From positions 124,001 through 188,000 of the forward strand of contig BPIL01000003.1 of the NCBI GenBank assembly GCA_026004095.1: DNA of 64,000 nt, given 5' to 3'. How positions within the stretch are numbered: position 1 is the stretch's first letter; every line of letters starts with the position of its first letter. The stretch comes from Meiothermus sp. GTDB taxonomy: Bacteria > Deinococcota > Deinococci > Deinococcales > Thermaceae. Of this stretch, positions 1 through 10,630 are shown piece by piece. The notes under the pieces are model-generated. The model saw nothing but the letters and a program-made list of their open reading frames with translations. It had not been told where the DNA came from and searched no databases. A program made the translations under genes and the position numbers.

Positions 1-1
1 C

Positions 2-283
2 ATCACCCTGCCCCTTCTGCGGCCCATGATGTTTTTTGCTGTTAGCCTCACCATCATTGGCAACATGCAGCTTTTTGAGCAGCCCTTTGTGTTGCTGAAC
101 GGGGGCGCCAGCGCGGCCACACCGGGGGGACAGACCGCCACCATGTACATGTACCGCACGGCTTTTGAGTGGCTTGAGATGGGCACGGCGGCTTCCATCG
201 CCTGGATACTCTTCGTTTTTATCGGCATACTCACCTACCTCAACAACCTGATTTTTGGGCGTGCAGCTCGAGGAGGCGATTAG
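2..283 (+). CDS. Sugar ABC transporter permease, MalF type (3' part)
   Basis: The reading frame is open from base 2, so the gene starts before the window. The visible 93 residues begin ITLPLLRPMM, the end of the EAA loop that docks MalF-type permeases on their ATPase, followed by two hydrophobic membrane segments. It is the first inner-membrane subunit of a sugar importer. The second permease starts 1 base after this stop. The xylanolytic genes downstream suggest xylo-oligosaccharides as substrate; that is inference. The binding protein is presumably upstream, outside the window. Confidence 0.85.
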   Translation: MTLPLLRPMMFFAVSLTIIGNMQLFEQPFVLLNGGASAATPGGQTATMYMYRTAFEWLEMGTAASIAWILFVFIGILTYLNNLIFGRAARGGD

Positions 284-284
284 T

Positions 285-1124
285 ATGGCTCGAGTTTCCC
301 CGGGGGGTTGGCTGCTGCGCCTGGGGGGGTACGCCCTCCTGGTGCTGGGTGGGGTGCTGACCATCGCGCCGTTCTACTTTATGTTCGTGTTTGCGACGCA
401 CCAGCGCTCGGAAATTTTCGGCTTTCCACCCCCCATCTGGTTTGGAGAACACTTCCTGACCAACTACCAGATTCTGATCGAGAAGATACCCTTCTGGCGG
501 GCTTACTGGAACAACTTTTACCTGGCCCTGATGACCACCATCACCAGCCTGTTCTTTTGCAGTCTGGCTGGTTTTGGCTTTGCCATGTACCAGTTCCGCT
601 GGCGCGAACAGCTCTTTGCGGTGGTCATGGCGACCTTGTTGATACCCGCCATTCTCAACCTGATTCCCTTCTATTTGCTCATCTACCAGATCGGCTGGAT
701 CAACACCCCCAAAGCCCTCTGGGTGCCGGCCATGGCCGGTGCGCTGGGCATCTTCCTGATGCGGCAGTACATCATCTCGGCCATTCCCAAGGAACTGGTG
801 GATGCGGCGCGAATTGATGGCTGCAGCGAGTTCCAGATTTACTGGCGCATCGTGCTGCCCCTGATCCGCCCGGCCCTGGGCACCCTGGGCCTGATTACCT
901 TTATCGGCTCATGGAACCGCTTTGCCGATGTGAACGTGATTATGCGTACCCAGGAGACCAAAACCCTGCCGGTGGTGCTGCGCACCCTGCAAGGGGCCAC
1001 CGACGTGGAGTGGGGGGCCATTATGGCCGGGACGGCCCTGCTGGTTGCCCCGCTGCTGCTGGTGTTTGCCCTGGCGGCCCGGCAGCTCATGGAGGGGTTG
1101 ACCTCGGGGGCGGTCAAGAGCTAA
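285..1124 (+). CDS. Sugar ABC transporter permease, MalG type
   Basis: 279-residue inner-membrane permease of the CUT1 family with about six hydrophobic segments. The EAA loop reads ELVDAARIDGCSEFQ...LPLIRP at about residues 170-200, the site that contacts the ATPase. I chose ATG 285 because GGAGG stands 9 bases before it; a TTG at 255 in the same frame would overlap the previous permease. It pairs with the preceding permease in one operon, followed after 89 bases by an exported xylanase. No ATPase is encoded here; Thermaceae often share one MsiK/MalK-type ATPase between importers, so that is the likely explanation. Confidence 0.9.
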   Translation: MARVSPGGWLLRLGGYALLVLGGVLTIAPFYFMFVFATHQRSEIFGFPPPIWFGEHFLTNYQILIEKIPFWRAYWNNFYLALMTTITSLFFCSLAGFGFAMYQFRWREQLFAVVMATLLIPAILNLIPFYLLIYQIGWINTPKALWVPAMAGALGIFLMRQYIISAIPKELVDAARIDGCSEFQIYWRIVLPLIRPALGTLGLITFIGSWNRFADVNVIMRTQETKTLPVVLRTLQGATDVEWGAIMAGTALLVAPLLLVFALAARQLMEGLTSGAVKS

Positions 1125-1213
1125 GGCGGCACGGAAAAGTTGAAGAACGGTTCCACCTTATGGGCCGGGCTCGAGGTTCATTACGGCCGATTCCATACGC
1201 GATAGGAGGTTAG

Positions 1214-2215
1214 ATGTACCTAACTCGCTGGACTTTCGTGGGGGTTTGCTTGGGACTGATGGTATGGGCCCAGCCCGGCCCGCCGCTGCGAAGCCTGGCC
1301 GAGGCTCGGAAAATTCAGATCGGAGCGGCTGTGGAACCGAGTCTGCTGCTGCAGGAACCCCAGTACGCCCAGGTGCTGGCTCGGGAGTTCAACCTGGTGG
1401 TGGCCGAGAACGTGATGAAGTGGGGGGCCTTGCAGACCGCTCGAGGTGAGTACAACTTTGCCGCTGCCGACCTGCTTCTGAACTTTGCCCAGAGGAACCG
1501 GCAGGCGGTGCGGGGGCATACCCTGGTCTGGCACCAGCAACTGCCCCGCTGGATGTACGGCAGTTTTACCTCGGCCGAGATGGAGGCCATCCTGAGCGAT
1601 CACATCCGCACCGTGGTGGGGCGTTACCGCGGCCAAATCGCCTACTGGGACGTGGTGAACGAGGCGATCGGCGACGATGCCCGGCTGCGCTCGACGCCCT
1701 TCGATGTGCTGCCCGGCTACCTGGAAAAAGCCTTTCGGCTGGCCCGTGCGGCCGACCCCAGCGCCAAGCTGTTCTACAACGACTACGGGGCCGAGGGCCT
1801 GGGGGCCAAGTCGGATGCCATCTACGCGCTTCTGAAGGAGCTCAGAGCAAGGGGGGTGCCGGTGGATGGGGTGGGCTTCCAGGTGCACGTGGACTCGAGC
1901 TTCTCCCCCAGGCAGGTGCGGATGGCCGAGAACCTCGAGCGCTTCGCCCAGCTCGGACTGGAAATTCACATCACCGAGATGGACGTGCTGCTAAGTGGCA
2001 CCGGTTCCAGAGCCGAACGGCTCGAGAAACAGGCCCAGGTATACCGCGAAGTGCTGGAAGTCTGCCTGCGCCAGCCCCGCTGCAAGGTCTTCACCCTGTG
2101 GGGCTTTACCGATGCCCACTCCTGGCGGGGGGCCAGCGAGCCCCTCATCTTCGACGTGGATTACCAACCTAAACCAGCGTACTTTGCCCTCCAGCGCACC
2201 TTACAACAACCCTAA
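1214..2215 (+). CDS. Endo-1,4-beta-xylanase, GH10, exported
   Basis: Hydrolyses internal beta-1,4 links of xylan. The 333-residue protein begins with a signal peptide (hydrophobic run ending near WAQPG, about residue 20), followed by a compact GH10 barrel. The acid/base glutamate is in WDVVNEAI (about residue 150) and the nucleophile in HITEMDV (about 255); the GHTLVWHQQ strand is also typical. No carbohydrate-binding module is visible. The start has AGGAGG just upstream. Thirteen bases separate it from the GH1 gene, so secreted xylanase, oligosaccharide importer and intracellular glycosidases form one pathway. Confidence 0.95.
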   Translation: MYLTRWTFVGVCLGLMVWAQPGPPLRSLAEARKIQIGAAVEPSLLLQEPQYAQVLAREFNLVVAENVMKWGALQTARGEYNFAAADLLLNFAQRNRQAVRGHTLVWHQQLPRWMYGSFTSAEMEAILSDHIRTVVGRYRGQIAYWDVVNEAIGDDARLRSTPFDVLPGYLEKAFRLARAADPSAKLFYNDYGAEGLGAKSDAIYALLKELRARGVPVDGVGFQVHVDSSFSPRQVRMAENLERFAQLGLEIHITEMDVLLSGTGSRAERLEKQAQVYREVLEVCLRQPRCKVFTLWGFTDAHSWRGASEPLIFDVDYQPKPAYFALQRTLQQP

Positions 2216-2227
2216 GGAAGGAGATCT

Positions 2228-3562
2228 ATGAAACGAAGCGACTTCCCCGCCAACTTCATCTGGGGCACGGCGACCTCCGCCTATCAGATCGAGGGCGCGG
2301 TATCCGAAGATGGACGGGGGCCCAGCATCTGGGATACCTTCAGCCATACCCCCGGCAAAACCAAAGGCGGCGACCACGGGGATGTGGCCTGCGACCACTA
2401 CCACCGCTACCCGGAGGACATCGCCCTGATGAAAGAACTGGGGGTGAACGCCTACCGCTTCTCGGTGGCCTGGCCGCGCATCCTGCCCGAGGGCCGGGGG
2501 AGGGTAAACCCCAGGGGCCTGGACTTTTACAACCGGCTGGTGGACGCCCTGCTGGAGCAGGGTATCACCCCCTGGGCCACCCTCTACCACTGGGATCTGC
2601 CCCAGTCCCTGGAGGATCAGGGGGGCTGGCCGAGCCGGGAGACAGCCTACGCTTTCGCCGAATATGCCGATCTGGTAACCCGGCACCTGGGGGATCGGGT
2701 CAAGCACTGGATTACCCTCAACGAGCCCTGGTGCTCGGCGTACCTGGGCTACCACGCCGGCATCCATGCGCCGGGCCAGCAGAACTTTAAGCACTCGATA
2801 TGGGCCTCGCACCACCTGCTGCTGGCCCATGGGCTGGCCGTGCCGGTGATCCGTCGGAATGTGCCGGGCGCCCAGGTGGGAATTACCCTTAATCTGTCGC
2901 CCGGCTACCCGGCCTCCCCAGACCCCGCCGATGTGGCCGCCGCCCGCCGCTTCGACGGTTTCCAGAACCGCTGGTACCTGGATCCGCTGTACGGCTTTGG
3001 ATACCCCGCGGACATGCTGGCCCTCTACGGCGAAGCCCCGCCCGTGCAGGGCGACGACCTGGCAACAATTGCCGTGCCCACCGACTTCCTGGGGATCAAC
3101 TACTACTCCCGCGCGGTGGTGCGCAGTAGCAGCCTCGAGCCCTACCGTTTCCAGTATGTGCGGGTCGGCGAGGAGCGCACCGAGATGGACTGGGAGGTGT
3201 ACCCCGAGGGAATCTACGACCTGCTCATACGGCTGGCCCGGGAGTACCGCCCCAAAGCCATCTACATCACCGAGAACGGGGCGGCCTACCCCGATGCCAT
3301 CGCCGACGACGGGGGGATTCACGACCTCGAGCGCACCCGCTACTTCCAGCGCCACCTGGCCCTCTGCCTGGAGGCCCTGCGGCACGGCGCGCCCCTGAAG
3401 GGCTACTTTGCCTGGAGCCTCCTCGACAACTTCGAGTGGGCCGAGGGCTACGCCAAGCGCTTTGGGCTGGTGTACGTCGACTTCCCCAGCCAGCTTCGCC
3501 GCATCAAGGCCAGCGGCTACTGGTTCCGGGATTTTCTGCGGGAGGCGGTAGTCAGCCCATGA
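2228..3562 (+). CDS. Beta-glucosidase / broad beta-glycosidase, GH1
   Basis: 444-residue GH1 enzyme of normal length without signal peptide, hence cytoplasmic. It opens with [15 protein letters not shown]. The acid/base glutamate is in TLNEPW (about residue 166) and the nucleophile in [11 protein letters not shown] (about 349). Thermophilic GH1 enzymes cleave beta-glucosides and often beta-galactosides, fucosides and xylosides. AAGGAAGGAG precedes the ATG. The stop overlaps the next start by 4 bases (ATGA), so it is translationally coupled to the GH43 gene. In this context it probably finishes imported oligosaccharides. Confidence 0.95.
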   Translation: MKRSDFPANFIWGTATSAYQIEGAVSEDGRGPSIWDTFSHTPGKTKGGDHGDVACDHYHRYPEDIALMKELGVNAYRFSVAWPRILPEGRGRVNPRGLDFYNRLVDALLEQGITPWATLYHWDLPQSLEDQGGWPSRETAYAFAEYADLVTRHLGDRVKHWITLNEPWCSAYLGYHAGIHAPGQQNFKHSIWASHHLLLAHGLAVPVIRRNVPGAQVGITLNLSPGYPASPDPADVAAARRFDGFQNRWYLDPLYGFGYPADMLALYGEAPPVQGDDLATIAVPTDFLGINYYSRAVVRSSSLEPYRFQYVRVGEERTEMDWEVYPEGIYDLLIRLAREYRPKAIYITENGAAYPDAIADDGGIHDLERTRYFQRHLALCLEALRHGAPLKGYFAWSLLDNFEWAEGYAKRFGLVYVDFPSQLRRIKASGYWFRDFLREAVVSP

Positions 3563-5157
3563 GCCGGATTCTCAACCCCATCCTGCGGGGCTTCCATCCC
3601 GACCCCTCCATCGTACGGGTGGGGGACGACTACTTCATCGCCACCTCCACCTTCGAGTGGTGGCCGGGGGTGCGGCTGCACCACTCGCGCGACCTGGTGC
3701 ACTGGCGGCCCATCGGCTACGCCCTGACCCGCACCTCGCAGCTCGAGATGCTGGGCAACCCCGACTCCGGGGGCATCTGGGCCCCCTGCCTAAGCCACGA
3801 TGGGGCGCAGTTCTACCTCATCTACACCGACGTGAAAACCTGGGGCAACGGCGAGGTCTTCAAGGACGCGCACAACTACCTGGTGACCGCTCCAAGCATC
3901 GAAGGCCCCTGGTCGGAGCCGGTGTACCTCAATTCCTCGGGCTTCGACCCCTCGCTCTTCCACGACGAGGACGGGCGCAAATGGCTCTTGAATATGCTCT
4001 GGGATCACCGCAAGGGCCGCAACGCCTTTGCCGGCATCCTGCTGCAAGAGTACGACCCCCAGCAAAAGCGGCTGGTGGGGCCGGTGCACAACATCTTCCG
4101 GGGAACCCCCCTGGGCGTGACCGAGGGGCCGCACCTGTACAAGAAGGACGGCTGGTACTACCTGGTGGTGGCCGAAGGCGGCACCACCTACGCCCACGCG
4201 GTGACGGTGGCCCGCTCGCGGCGCATTGAGGGGCCCTACCAGGTAGATCCCTGCTACCCCACCCTGACCGCTCGAGGCCACCCGGAACTACCCCTGCAAA
4301 AAGCCGGCCACGCCTCGCTGGTGCAGACCCAGCAGGGCGAGTGGTACATGGCCCACCTGGTCGGACGCCCCCTCGAGCCCCCCCAGGCCCTGCGCCGCCA
4401 CTGCCCTTTAGGCCGCGAGACCGCCTTGCAAAAAATCCGCTGGAGCCCGGATGGCTGGCCCCGGCTCTGGCACGGGAGCAATACCCCGGCCCTGGAGGTG
4501 GAAGCCCCGGCCCTCCCCCCCCACCCCTGGCCGAAGGAACCCGAACGCGACGACTTCGAAGCCCCAACCCTGAGCCTCCACTTCCAGACCCTGCGCCACC
4601 CCCCCGATCCCTCCTGGCTCTCGCTCACCGAGCGCCCCGGCTACCTGCGCCTTTTTGGCCGCGAGTCGCTCAGTTCGCGCCACCGCCAAAGCCTGGTGGC
4701 CCGCCGCCTGCAACACTTTTACGCCGAGGCCGAGACGGTGCTGGAGTTCGAACCCCAGCACTTCCAGCAGATGGCCGGGCTGGTCTGCTACTACGACACC
4801 GGCAACTGGGTATACCTGCGGGTAAGCCGCGACGAAGCGCTGGGCAAAACCCTTAGCATCCTGACCTGTGACAACGGCCACTACGACGAGCCGCTGGATG
4901 GGGAGCTGGGAATCGAGGGCTGGTCAAGGGTCTACCTCAAGGTGCGATACCAGCGCGATACCTTTGGCTTCGCCTACTCAGCCAATGGCCTGGACTGGAG
5001 CGAGATTCCCCTGCGCTTCCCGGCCTACAAACTCTCCGACGACCACTGCCGGGGGCTGGGCTTTACCGGCACCTTTATCGGGCTGTGCGCGCAGGATCTG
5101 AGCGGAGCGCGCCTGCACGCCGATTTCGACTACTTTGTCTACCGGGGCCTCGAGTAA
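3559..5157 (+). CDS. Beta-xylosidase, GH43, with C-terminal beta-sandwich domain
   Basis: 532-residue intracellular enzyme releasing xylose from xylo-oligosaccharides. The N-terminal five-bladed propeller carries the GH43 triad: general base Asp in GFHPDPS (about residue 14), a middle acidic residue in the SSGFDPSLF region, and catalytic Glu in [10 protein letters not shown] (about 187). From about residue 330 a beta-xylosidase C-terminal concanavalin-like domain follows (DDFEAP...SLHFQTLR). The ATG overlaps the preceding TGA; a longer upstream reading frame lies inside the GH1 gene and was not used. It is the last gene of the xylan operon, and the 16S promoter starts 6 bases after the stop. 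Confidence 0.93.
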   Translation: MSRILNPILRGFHPDPSIVRVGDDYFIATSTFEWWPGVRLHHSRDLVHWRPIGYALTRTSQLEMLGNPDSGGIWAPCLSHDGAQFYLIYTDVKTWGNGEVFKDAHNYLVTAPSIEGPWSEPVYLNSSGFDPSLFHDEDGRKWLLNMLWDHRKGRNAFAGILLQEYDPQQKRLVGPVHNIFRGTPLGVTEGPHLYKKDGWYYLVVAEGGTTYAHAVTVARSRRIEGPYQVDPCYPTLTARGHPELPLQKAGHASLVQTQQGEWYMAHLVGRPLEPPQALRRHCPLGRETALQKIRWSPDGWPRLWHGSNTPALEVEAPALPPHPWPKEPERDDFEAPTLSLHFQTLRHPPDPSWLSLTERPGYLRLFGRESLSSRHRQSLVARRLQHFYAEAETVLEFEPQHFQQMAGLVCYYDTGNWVYLRVSRDEALGKTLSILTCDNGHYDEPLDGELGIEGWSRVYLKVRYQRDTFGFAYSANGLDWSEIPLRFPAYKLSDDHCRGLGFTGTFIGLCAQDLSGARLHADFDYFVYRGLE

Positions 5158-5162
5158 GCCTA

Positions 5163-5191
5163 TTGACATAACCCAAAGCATTTGATAATCT
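5163..5191 (+). promoter_or_regulatory. 16S rRNA promoter
   Basis: A perfect -35 box TTGACA (5163-5168) is followed after 17 bases by TAATCT (5186-5191); GATAAT (5184-5189) is an overlapping alternative with 15-base spacing. It sits directly behind the GH43 stop codon and about 120 bases before the mature 16S start, so it is best read as the dedicated rRNA promoter. Confidence 0.7.
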
Positions 5192-5221
5192 CCTCTTTGC
5201 GTCGCCAAACGGTGATGCGAG

Positions 5222-5243
5222 AATCTTGAAAGCGCAGGTTAGG
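5222..5243 (+). other. Left arm of the pre-16S processing stem
   Basis: Bases 5232-5243 are the exact reverse complement of 6882-6893 (12 pairs), and 5222-5228 of 6894-6900 (7 pairs). Three unpaired bases bulge on this side. The two arms bracket the 16S gene and would form a 19-pair stem, the usual substrate for RNase III in rRNA maturation. Confidence 0.8.
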
Positions 5244-5311
5244 AAATAAATACGACCAAAACGTGGTTTTCCACGTCATAAACTTTTGAGCGTCACAGCT
5301 CAAACTCAAAT

Positions 5312-6807
<1,496 letters not shown>

Positions 6808-6881
6808 AGTTCAAGCGCCCTTTGCGGCGCCAATCTGGCGGCTGTCGTAGCCGAGCCAGACTTCGCGCAAGCGAAGACTCG

Positions 6882-6900
6882 CCTAACCTGCGCCAAGATT
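6882..6900 (+). other. Right arm of the pre-16S processing stem
   Basis: Reverse complement of the arm at 5222-5243 (12 + 7 pairs). It lies just before the terminator, so the whole mature 16S is enclosed in the loop of the stem. Confidence 0.8.
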
Positions 6901-6904
6901 TGTG

Positions 6905-6933
6905 CCCGCCCTTCGGGGCGGGTTTCTTTATTT
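6905..6933 (+). terminator. Rho-independent terminator of the 16S unit
   Basis: Seven-pair GC stem CCCGCCC/GGGCGGG closed by a TTCG tetraloop, followed by the T-rich tract TTTCTTTATTT. It ends the rRNA transcript 100 bases after the mature 3' end and shows that no 23S gene is co-transcribed. Confidence 0.88.
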
Positions 6934-6975
6934 ATGTGCTAGAACCCTCCAGGCCTTGCAGTATTCTTTATCTGG

Positions 6976-8271
6976 ATGATTCTGGATCCCACCGAACTCG
7001 AGCTACGCCAAGATCCGCTGGCTTTTTTCGTCCACCTTTCGCGCACCAGCCCCGACATCACCACCTTTCGCTTTGCTTCGGGAAAGGAAATTGTCTTTCT
7101 CAACCACCCCGACCTGATCCGGGAGGTGCTCATCGAGCGGGCCGAGCAGTTTCATAAGTCCGACCTGACCCGCTCCTTTGCCGGAGGGATGGGCAACGGT
7201 ATTTTGCTTTCCGAAGGGGAGTTCTGGAAGCAGCAGATTCGTTTGATGCGGCCGGCCTTCCACTACAAGCGTCTGCAGGGCTATGCCGAGGTGATGAGCC
7301 GCTTTACCCTGGAGATGCTCTCCCACTGGCAGAACAGCGAAATCCGGCACATCGACGAGGACATGAACGCCCTCACCCTGCGGGTGGTGGCCAAGTGCAT
7401 GTTCGATGTGGAAGCCGGCGAAGACCGCGAGATTATGCACCGGGCCATCATGCTGGGGCAGAAGGTGGTGGGGCAGATGGTTTATGGCTGGCTTAACCTG
7501 CCCGACTGGCACCCCGGCCTCAACCGCGATGGCATCCGGGTGGTGCGGGCCCTGAACGACATGGTGAGCCGCCATATCGCCTACCGGCGCGAGCGCGGCG
7601 ACCTGGGCGACGACTTGCTCTCGATGCTGCTAGAAGCCCAGAACCAGCCCGGTGTCGAGCTATCCGACCGGCAACTGCGCGACGAGGTGCTCACGGTCAT
7701 TACGGCGGGCCTCGAGACCACCGCCAACGCCCTGATCTGGACGTGGTATCTGCTCGACCAGCATCCAGACGTCAAGGCCCGGCTCAAGGCCGAAGTGGAC
7801 AGCCTGGGCAAGCTGCCCGGCTTCGAGGATGTGCAGCGGCTGCCCTACCTGGATCAGGTCTTCAAAGAGAGCCTGCGGCTGTACCCGCCGGTCTGGATCA
7901 TCGGGCGGGAAAACGTTGAGGAGCTGGAGCTGGGGGGGATGCGCCTCGCGCCCAGAACCCAGATCGTGATGAGCCAGTGGGCGGCCCACCGCGACCCCCG
8001 CTTCTTCGAGCACCCCGACGAGTTCCGGCCCGAGCGCTGGACGCCGGAGTTCGAGAGGTCGCTGCCTCGCGGGGCTTACTTCCCCTTTAGCCTGGGGCCC
8101 CGGGTGTGCACCGGCCAGGGGTTTGCGACCCTCGAGTACAAGCTGATTGTGGCCACGGTTTTGCAGCAGTTTGACCTCGAGCTTGTCCGCCCGGCCCCGG
8201 TGCGCCCGGAGCCCAACTTCACCCTCTGCGCCCATGGTGGGATGCCCATGCGTGTGCGCCGGTGGAGGTGA
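6976..8271 (+). CDS. Cytochrome P450
   Basis: 431-residue soluble P450 monooxygenase. Visible motifs are the I-helix oxygen-binding segment AGLETTANAL (about 240-250), the K-helix ExxR in FKESLRLYPP (about 300), the PERW loop, and the heme-ligand loop PFSLGPRVCTGQGFA with Cys at about 378. It resembles the CYP175-type carotenoid hydroxylase of Thermus in general layout, but the substrate cannot be read from sequence. No ferredoxin or reductase gene is adjacent. There is no Shine-Dalgarno; TATTCT (6962-6967) ends 8 bases before ATG, suggesting a leaderless mRNA. Confidence 0.93.
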   Translation: MILDPTELELRQDPLAFFVHLSRTSPDITTFRFASGKEIVFLNHPDLIREVLIERAEQFHKSDLTRSFAGGMGNGILLSEGEFWKQQIRLMRPAFHYKRLQGYAEVMSRFTLEMLSHWQNSEIRHIDEDMNALTLRVVAKCMFDVEAGEDREIMHRAIMLGQKVVGQMVYGWLNLPDWHPGLNRDGIRVVRALNDMVSRHIAYRRERGDLGDDLLSMLLEAQNQPGVELSDRQLRDEVLTVITAGLETTANALIWTWYLLDQHPDVKARLKAEVDSLGKLPGFEDVQRLPYLDQVFKESLRLYPPVWIIGRENVEELELGGMRLAPRTQIVMSQWAAHRDPRFFEHPDEFRPERWTPEFERSLPRGAYFPFSLGPRVCTGQGFATLEYKLIVATVLQQFDLELVRPAPVRPEPNFTLCAHGGMPMRVRRWR

Positions 8272-8356
8272 TGCAGGGCCCGGCTCAGGGGAATGTGAAG
8301 CTGCTGGGTACTCGAGATTCTAAAGTACCCCTAAGCTATGTTTTCAGGGTGATCTG

Positions 8357-8965
8357 ATGGCGAAACAACCTAAAAAGAAAAAGAAAGGCGCTACAAAGTA
8401 CAGCTCCCAGCCCAAGCCCTCGCCCATGCCCTGGGTGCTGGGGGGGGTGGTGGCCTTGGCGGTGCTGGTGGGTGGCTATTTCTGGTGGCAGTCCAGGCAG
8501 ACCGCACAGGCTTTTGAGAGGCTGGTTGCGGCAGGCAAGGCCAGTCTGGCTGCGCGGGAGATTACCTACCCCGATGCCGGGCGGGGCCATAGCAACATCG
8601 GGGTGTCCATCGTATATGCCACCGACCCGCCCACCTCGGGGGTGCACTGGCCCAACTGGACGGAGCCGGGGTTTTACACCCGCCCCGAGCCCAAGGAAAA
8701 GCTGGTACACGCCCTCGAGCACGGCAACATCGTCATCTACTACGACCAGCCCCCAGCCGAGGCCCTGAGCCAGATTCGCGCCTGGCAGCGCCGCTTTACC
8801 GGGGCCTGGGATGGCCTGGTGGTGGTGCCCAAGCAAGGGCTGGGCCAGACCATCGAACTCACCGCCTGGACCAAGCTGCTGCGCCTGGAAACCTGGGATG
8901 CGGCGCTGGCCGCGGCCTTTATTGATGCCTACCGGGGCCGGGGGCCGGAGAACCCGGTGCGCTGA
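8357..8965 (+). CDS. DUF3105 family membrane-anchored protein
   Basis: 202 residues. A lysine-rich cytoplasmic N-terminus (PKKKKKG) precedes one transmembrane helix (about 25-45). The exterior part holds the DUF3105 signature PPTSGVHWPNWTEPGFY and HALEHGNIVIYY, with conserved histidines that could bind metal. The function of the family is not established. The start follows GGGTGAT. The gene ends 2 bases before the next ATG, so the two are probably co-transcribed. Confidence 0.85.
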   Translation: MAKQPKKKKKGATKYSSQPKPSPMPWVLGGVVALAVLVGGYFWWQSRQTAQAFERLVAAGKASLAAREITYPDAGRGHSNIGVSIVYATDPPTSGVHWPNWTEPGFYTRPEPKEKLVHALEHGNIVIYYDQPPAEALSQIRAWQRRFTGAWDGLVVVPKQGLGQTIELTAWTKLLRLETWDAALAAAFIDAYRGRGPENPVR

Positions 8966-8967
8966 GC

Positions 8968-9948
8968 ATGCCGCGGCCAACCATGAACCACACCCTGCGC
9001 TTTGGAACAACGCTGCTGGCGGTTCTGCTGGGTACGGCGCTGGCCCAGGGGGCGCTCGAGGCCCATCCCATGTCCATCGAGGCCCTGCGCCAGGGCAGCT
9101 ATCCGGGCAGCGCCATCACCCTCGAGCAAACCCTGGCCCCCGGCGCCAACTACCGCCGCTATATTGCTTCATACCGTTCGGAGGGGCTGAAAATCTACGG
9201 CCTGCTCACCGTTCCCAACGGCACGCGCCCCCGGGCGGGCTGGCCGGCCATCGTCTTCGTGCACGGTTACATCCCGCCGGCCCAGTACCGCACCACCGAG
9301 CGTTATGGGGCCTATGTGGACGCGCTGGCCCGGGCCGGCTATATCGTGTTCAAGATTGACCTGCGCGGGCACGGCAACTCCGAGGGCACCGCCAGCGGGG
9401 CCTACTGGTCGCCGGACTACACCATTGATACCCTCAACGCCTTTGCCTCGCTGCGCCGGTTTCCCCAGGCCAACCCCGAGCGCATCGGCATCTGGGGCCA
9501 CTCCATGGGGGGCTACCTGGCCCTGCGGGCCATGGTGGTGGAGCCGCGCATCCGGGTGGGGGTGATCTGGGCGGGGGTGGTGGGCACCTACGAAGACCTG
9601 CTCTACCGCTGGCGGCGCAGCCCCCCGGCCCAGCTTCCGCCGGGGGCCTTGCGGCGGCGTGAGCTGTTTCTGGCCCGCTACGGCTCGCCCGAGAGCAACC
9701 CCGGTTTCTGGGCCTCCATCACCGCCCACAACTACCTCGAGCGGGTCGGGCCCATCCAGCTACACCACGGCCTGGCCGATACGGTGGTTCCGGTGAGCTT
9801 TTCCCAGCGCCTGGCCCAGTACCTGCGGGCCGCCGGGCGGCCCTACGAGCTTTTTACCTATCCCGGCAACGACCACAACCTGAGCCAGAGCTTCGGCCTG
9901 GCCATGCGGCGCTCGGTGGCCTATTTCGACCGCTACCTGAAGCGCTGA
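8968..9948 (+). CDS. Exported alpha/beta hydrolase, prolyl-oligopeptidase-like
   Basis: About 320 residues with an N-terminal signal peptide ending near TALAQG. The start could also be ATG 8983, which gives a cleaner signal peptide (MNHTLRF...); neither has a good ribosome site. The fold shows the oxyanion strand VFVHGY, the segment DLRGHGNSEG, nucleophile Ser in WGHSMGG (about residue 175), Asp in GLADTVVPVS and His in GNDHNLS. These are the marks of S9-type peptidases and acyl esterases acting outside the cytoplasm. The substrate is unknown. Confidence 0.88.
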   Translation: MPRPTMNHTLRFGTTLLAVLLGTALAQGALEAHPMSIEALRQGSYPGSAITLEQTLAPGANYRRYIASYRSEGLKIYGLLTVPNGTRPRAGWPAIVFVHGYIPPAQYRTTERYGAYVDALARAGYIVFKIDLRGHGNSEGTASGAYWSPDYTIDTLNAFASLRRFPQANPERIGIWGHSMGGYLALRAMVVEPRIRVGVIWAGVVGTYEDLLYRWRRSPPAQLPPGALRRRELFLARYGSPESNPGFWASITAHNYLERVGPIQLHHGLADTVVPVSFSQRLAQYLRAAGRPYELFTYPGNDHNLSQSFGLAMRRSVAYFDRYLKR

Positions 9949-10070
9949 GTGGGGCCGGATTCGCCCGGGCACAAGCGAGCCTCCCCTACCCGGTAGGACT
10001 GACGTTCTGCAAGACCCAGTCCCCTTGAATCCGGTCTGGCCTGCCTCGAGCAAAAAGTGACTTTCGTCCT

Positions 10071-10095
10071 TACCCCACCCCAGGGGGGGTGGGTA
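10071..10095 (+). promoter_or_regulatory. CsoR-type operator of copZ-csoR-copA, overlapping the -10 box
   Basis: A GC-rich inverted repeat: left arm TACCCCACCCC, right arm GGGGGTGGGTA. The -10-like TATACT (10094-10099) overlaps its right edge, and copZ starts at 10118. The pattern matches known CsoR operators, which are G/C tracts ending in TA. A near-copy lies at 14714-14740 before the second copper ATPase. CsoR is encoded in this same operon, so autoregulated derepression by Cu(I) is the likely mode. Confidence 0.8.
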
Positions 10096-10117
10096 TACTG
10101 GCGCTGTGGAGGTAACC

Positions 10118-10315
10118 ATGACCCAACTCAAGATTGAAGGCATGAGCTGCAACAACTGCGTGCGTCACGTGACCGAAGCCCTCAAAAAGGTGCCGGGGGT
10201 CGAGCAGGTGGAGGTCTCGCTGCAGGAGGGCCGGGCCACCGTAACCGGGACGGCGCCGGTGGATAAGCTGATCGAGGCGGTGCAGGAAGAGGGCTACACC
10301 GCCCGGGTGGCCTGA
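10118..10315 (+). CDS. copZ: Copper chaperone CopZ
   Basis: 65-residue heavy-metal-associated (HMA) domain protein that carries Cu(I) in the cytoplasm to CopA and CsoR. The ligand loop is GMSCNNC with two cysteines at about residues 10 and 13. The fold pattern is beta-alpha-beta-beta-alpha-beta. GGAGGT stands just before ATG 10118; an in-frame GTG at 10106 was not chosen because it lies upstream of that site. It is the first gene of the copper operon and is separated from csoR by one base. Confidence 0.93.
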   Translation: MTQLKIEGMSCNNCVRHVTEALKKVPGVEQVEVSLQEGRATVTGTAPVDKLIEAVQEEGYTARVA

Positions 10316-10316
10316 G

Positions 10317-10601
10317 ATGACCCACGAACACACCCTGCACCTCGACCCCAGGGTGCGGCAGGAGGCCCGCAACCGGCTGCTCTCGGCCAAGGGGCACCTC
10401 GAGGGCATTCTCAAGATGCTCGAGGGTGAGCCGTACTGCGTGGACGTGCTCAAGCAGATTAAGGCCGTGCAGGGGGCCCTCGACAAGGTGGGGGAGATGG
10501 TGCTCAGAAGCCACCTCGAGCACCACGTGGCCAGCGCCGCTGTGCGGGGCGACACCCAGAGGATGGTAGAGGAACTGATGGAGGTGCTCAAATACCGCTA
10601 A
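10317..10601 (+). CDS. csoR: Copper-sensing transcriptional repressor CsoR
   Basis: 94-residue all-helical repressor of the CsoR/RcnR family. Cu(I) binding releases it from the operator. The ligands visible are Cys41 (PYCVDVLKQ), His66 (RSHLEHH) and His70. This Cys-His-His set is the one reported for Thermus thermophilus CsoR, in contrast to the Cys-His-Cys of Mycobacterium. It lies between copZ and copA and probably acts on operators at 10071 and 14714. Confidence 0.94.
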   Translation: MTHEHTLHLDPRVRQEARNRLLSAKGHLEGILKMLEGEPYCVDVLKQIKAVQGALDKVGEMVLRSHLEHHVASAAVRGDTQRMVEELMEVLKYR

Positions 10602-10630
10602 CCAAGGAGCTACAAATCGGCGTTCAGGGC

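Noticed and set aside
2201-3385. Antisense frame over the GH1 gene
   Set aside because: No domain and no start signal; the GH1 motifs are on the plus strand.
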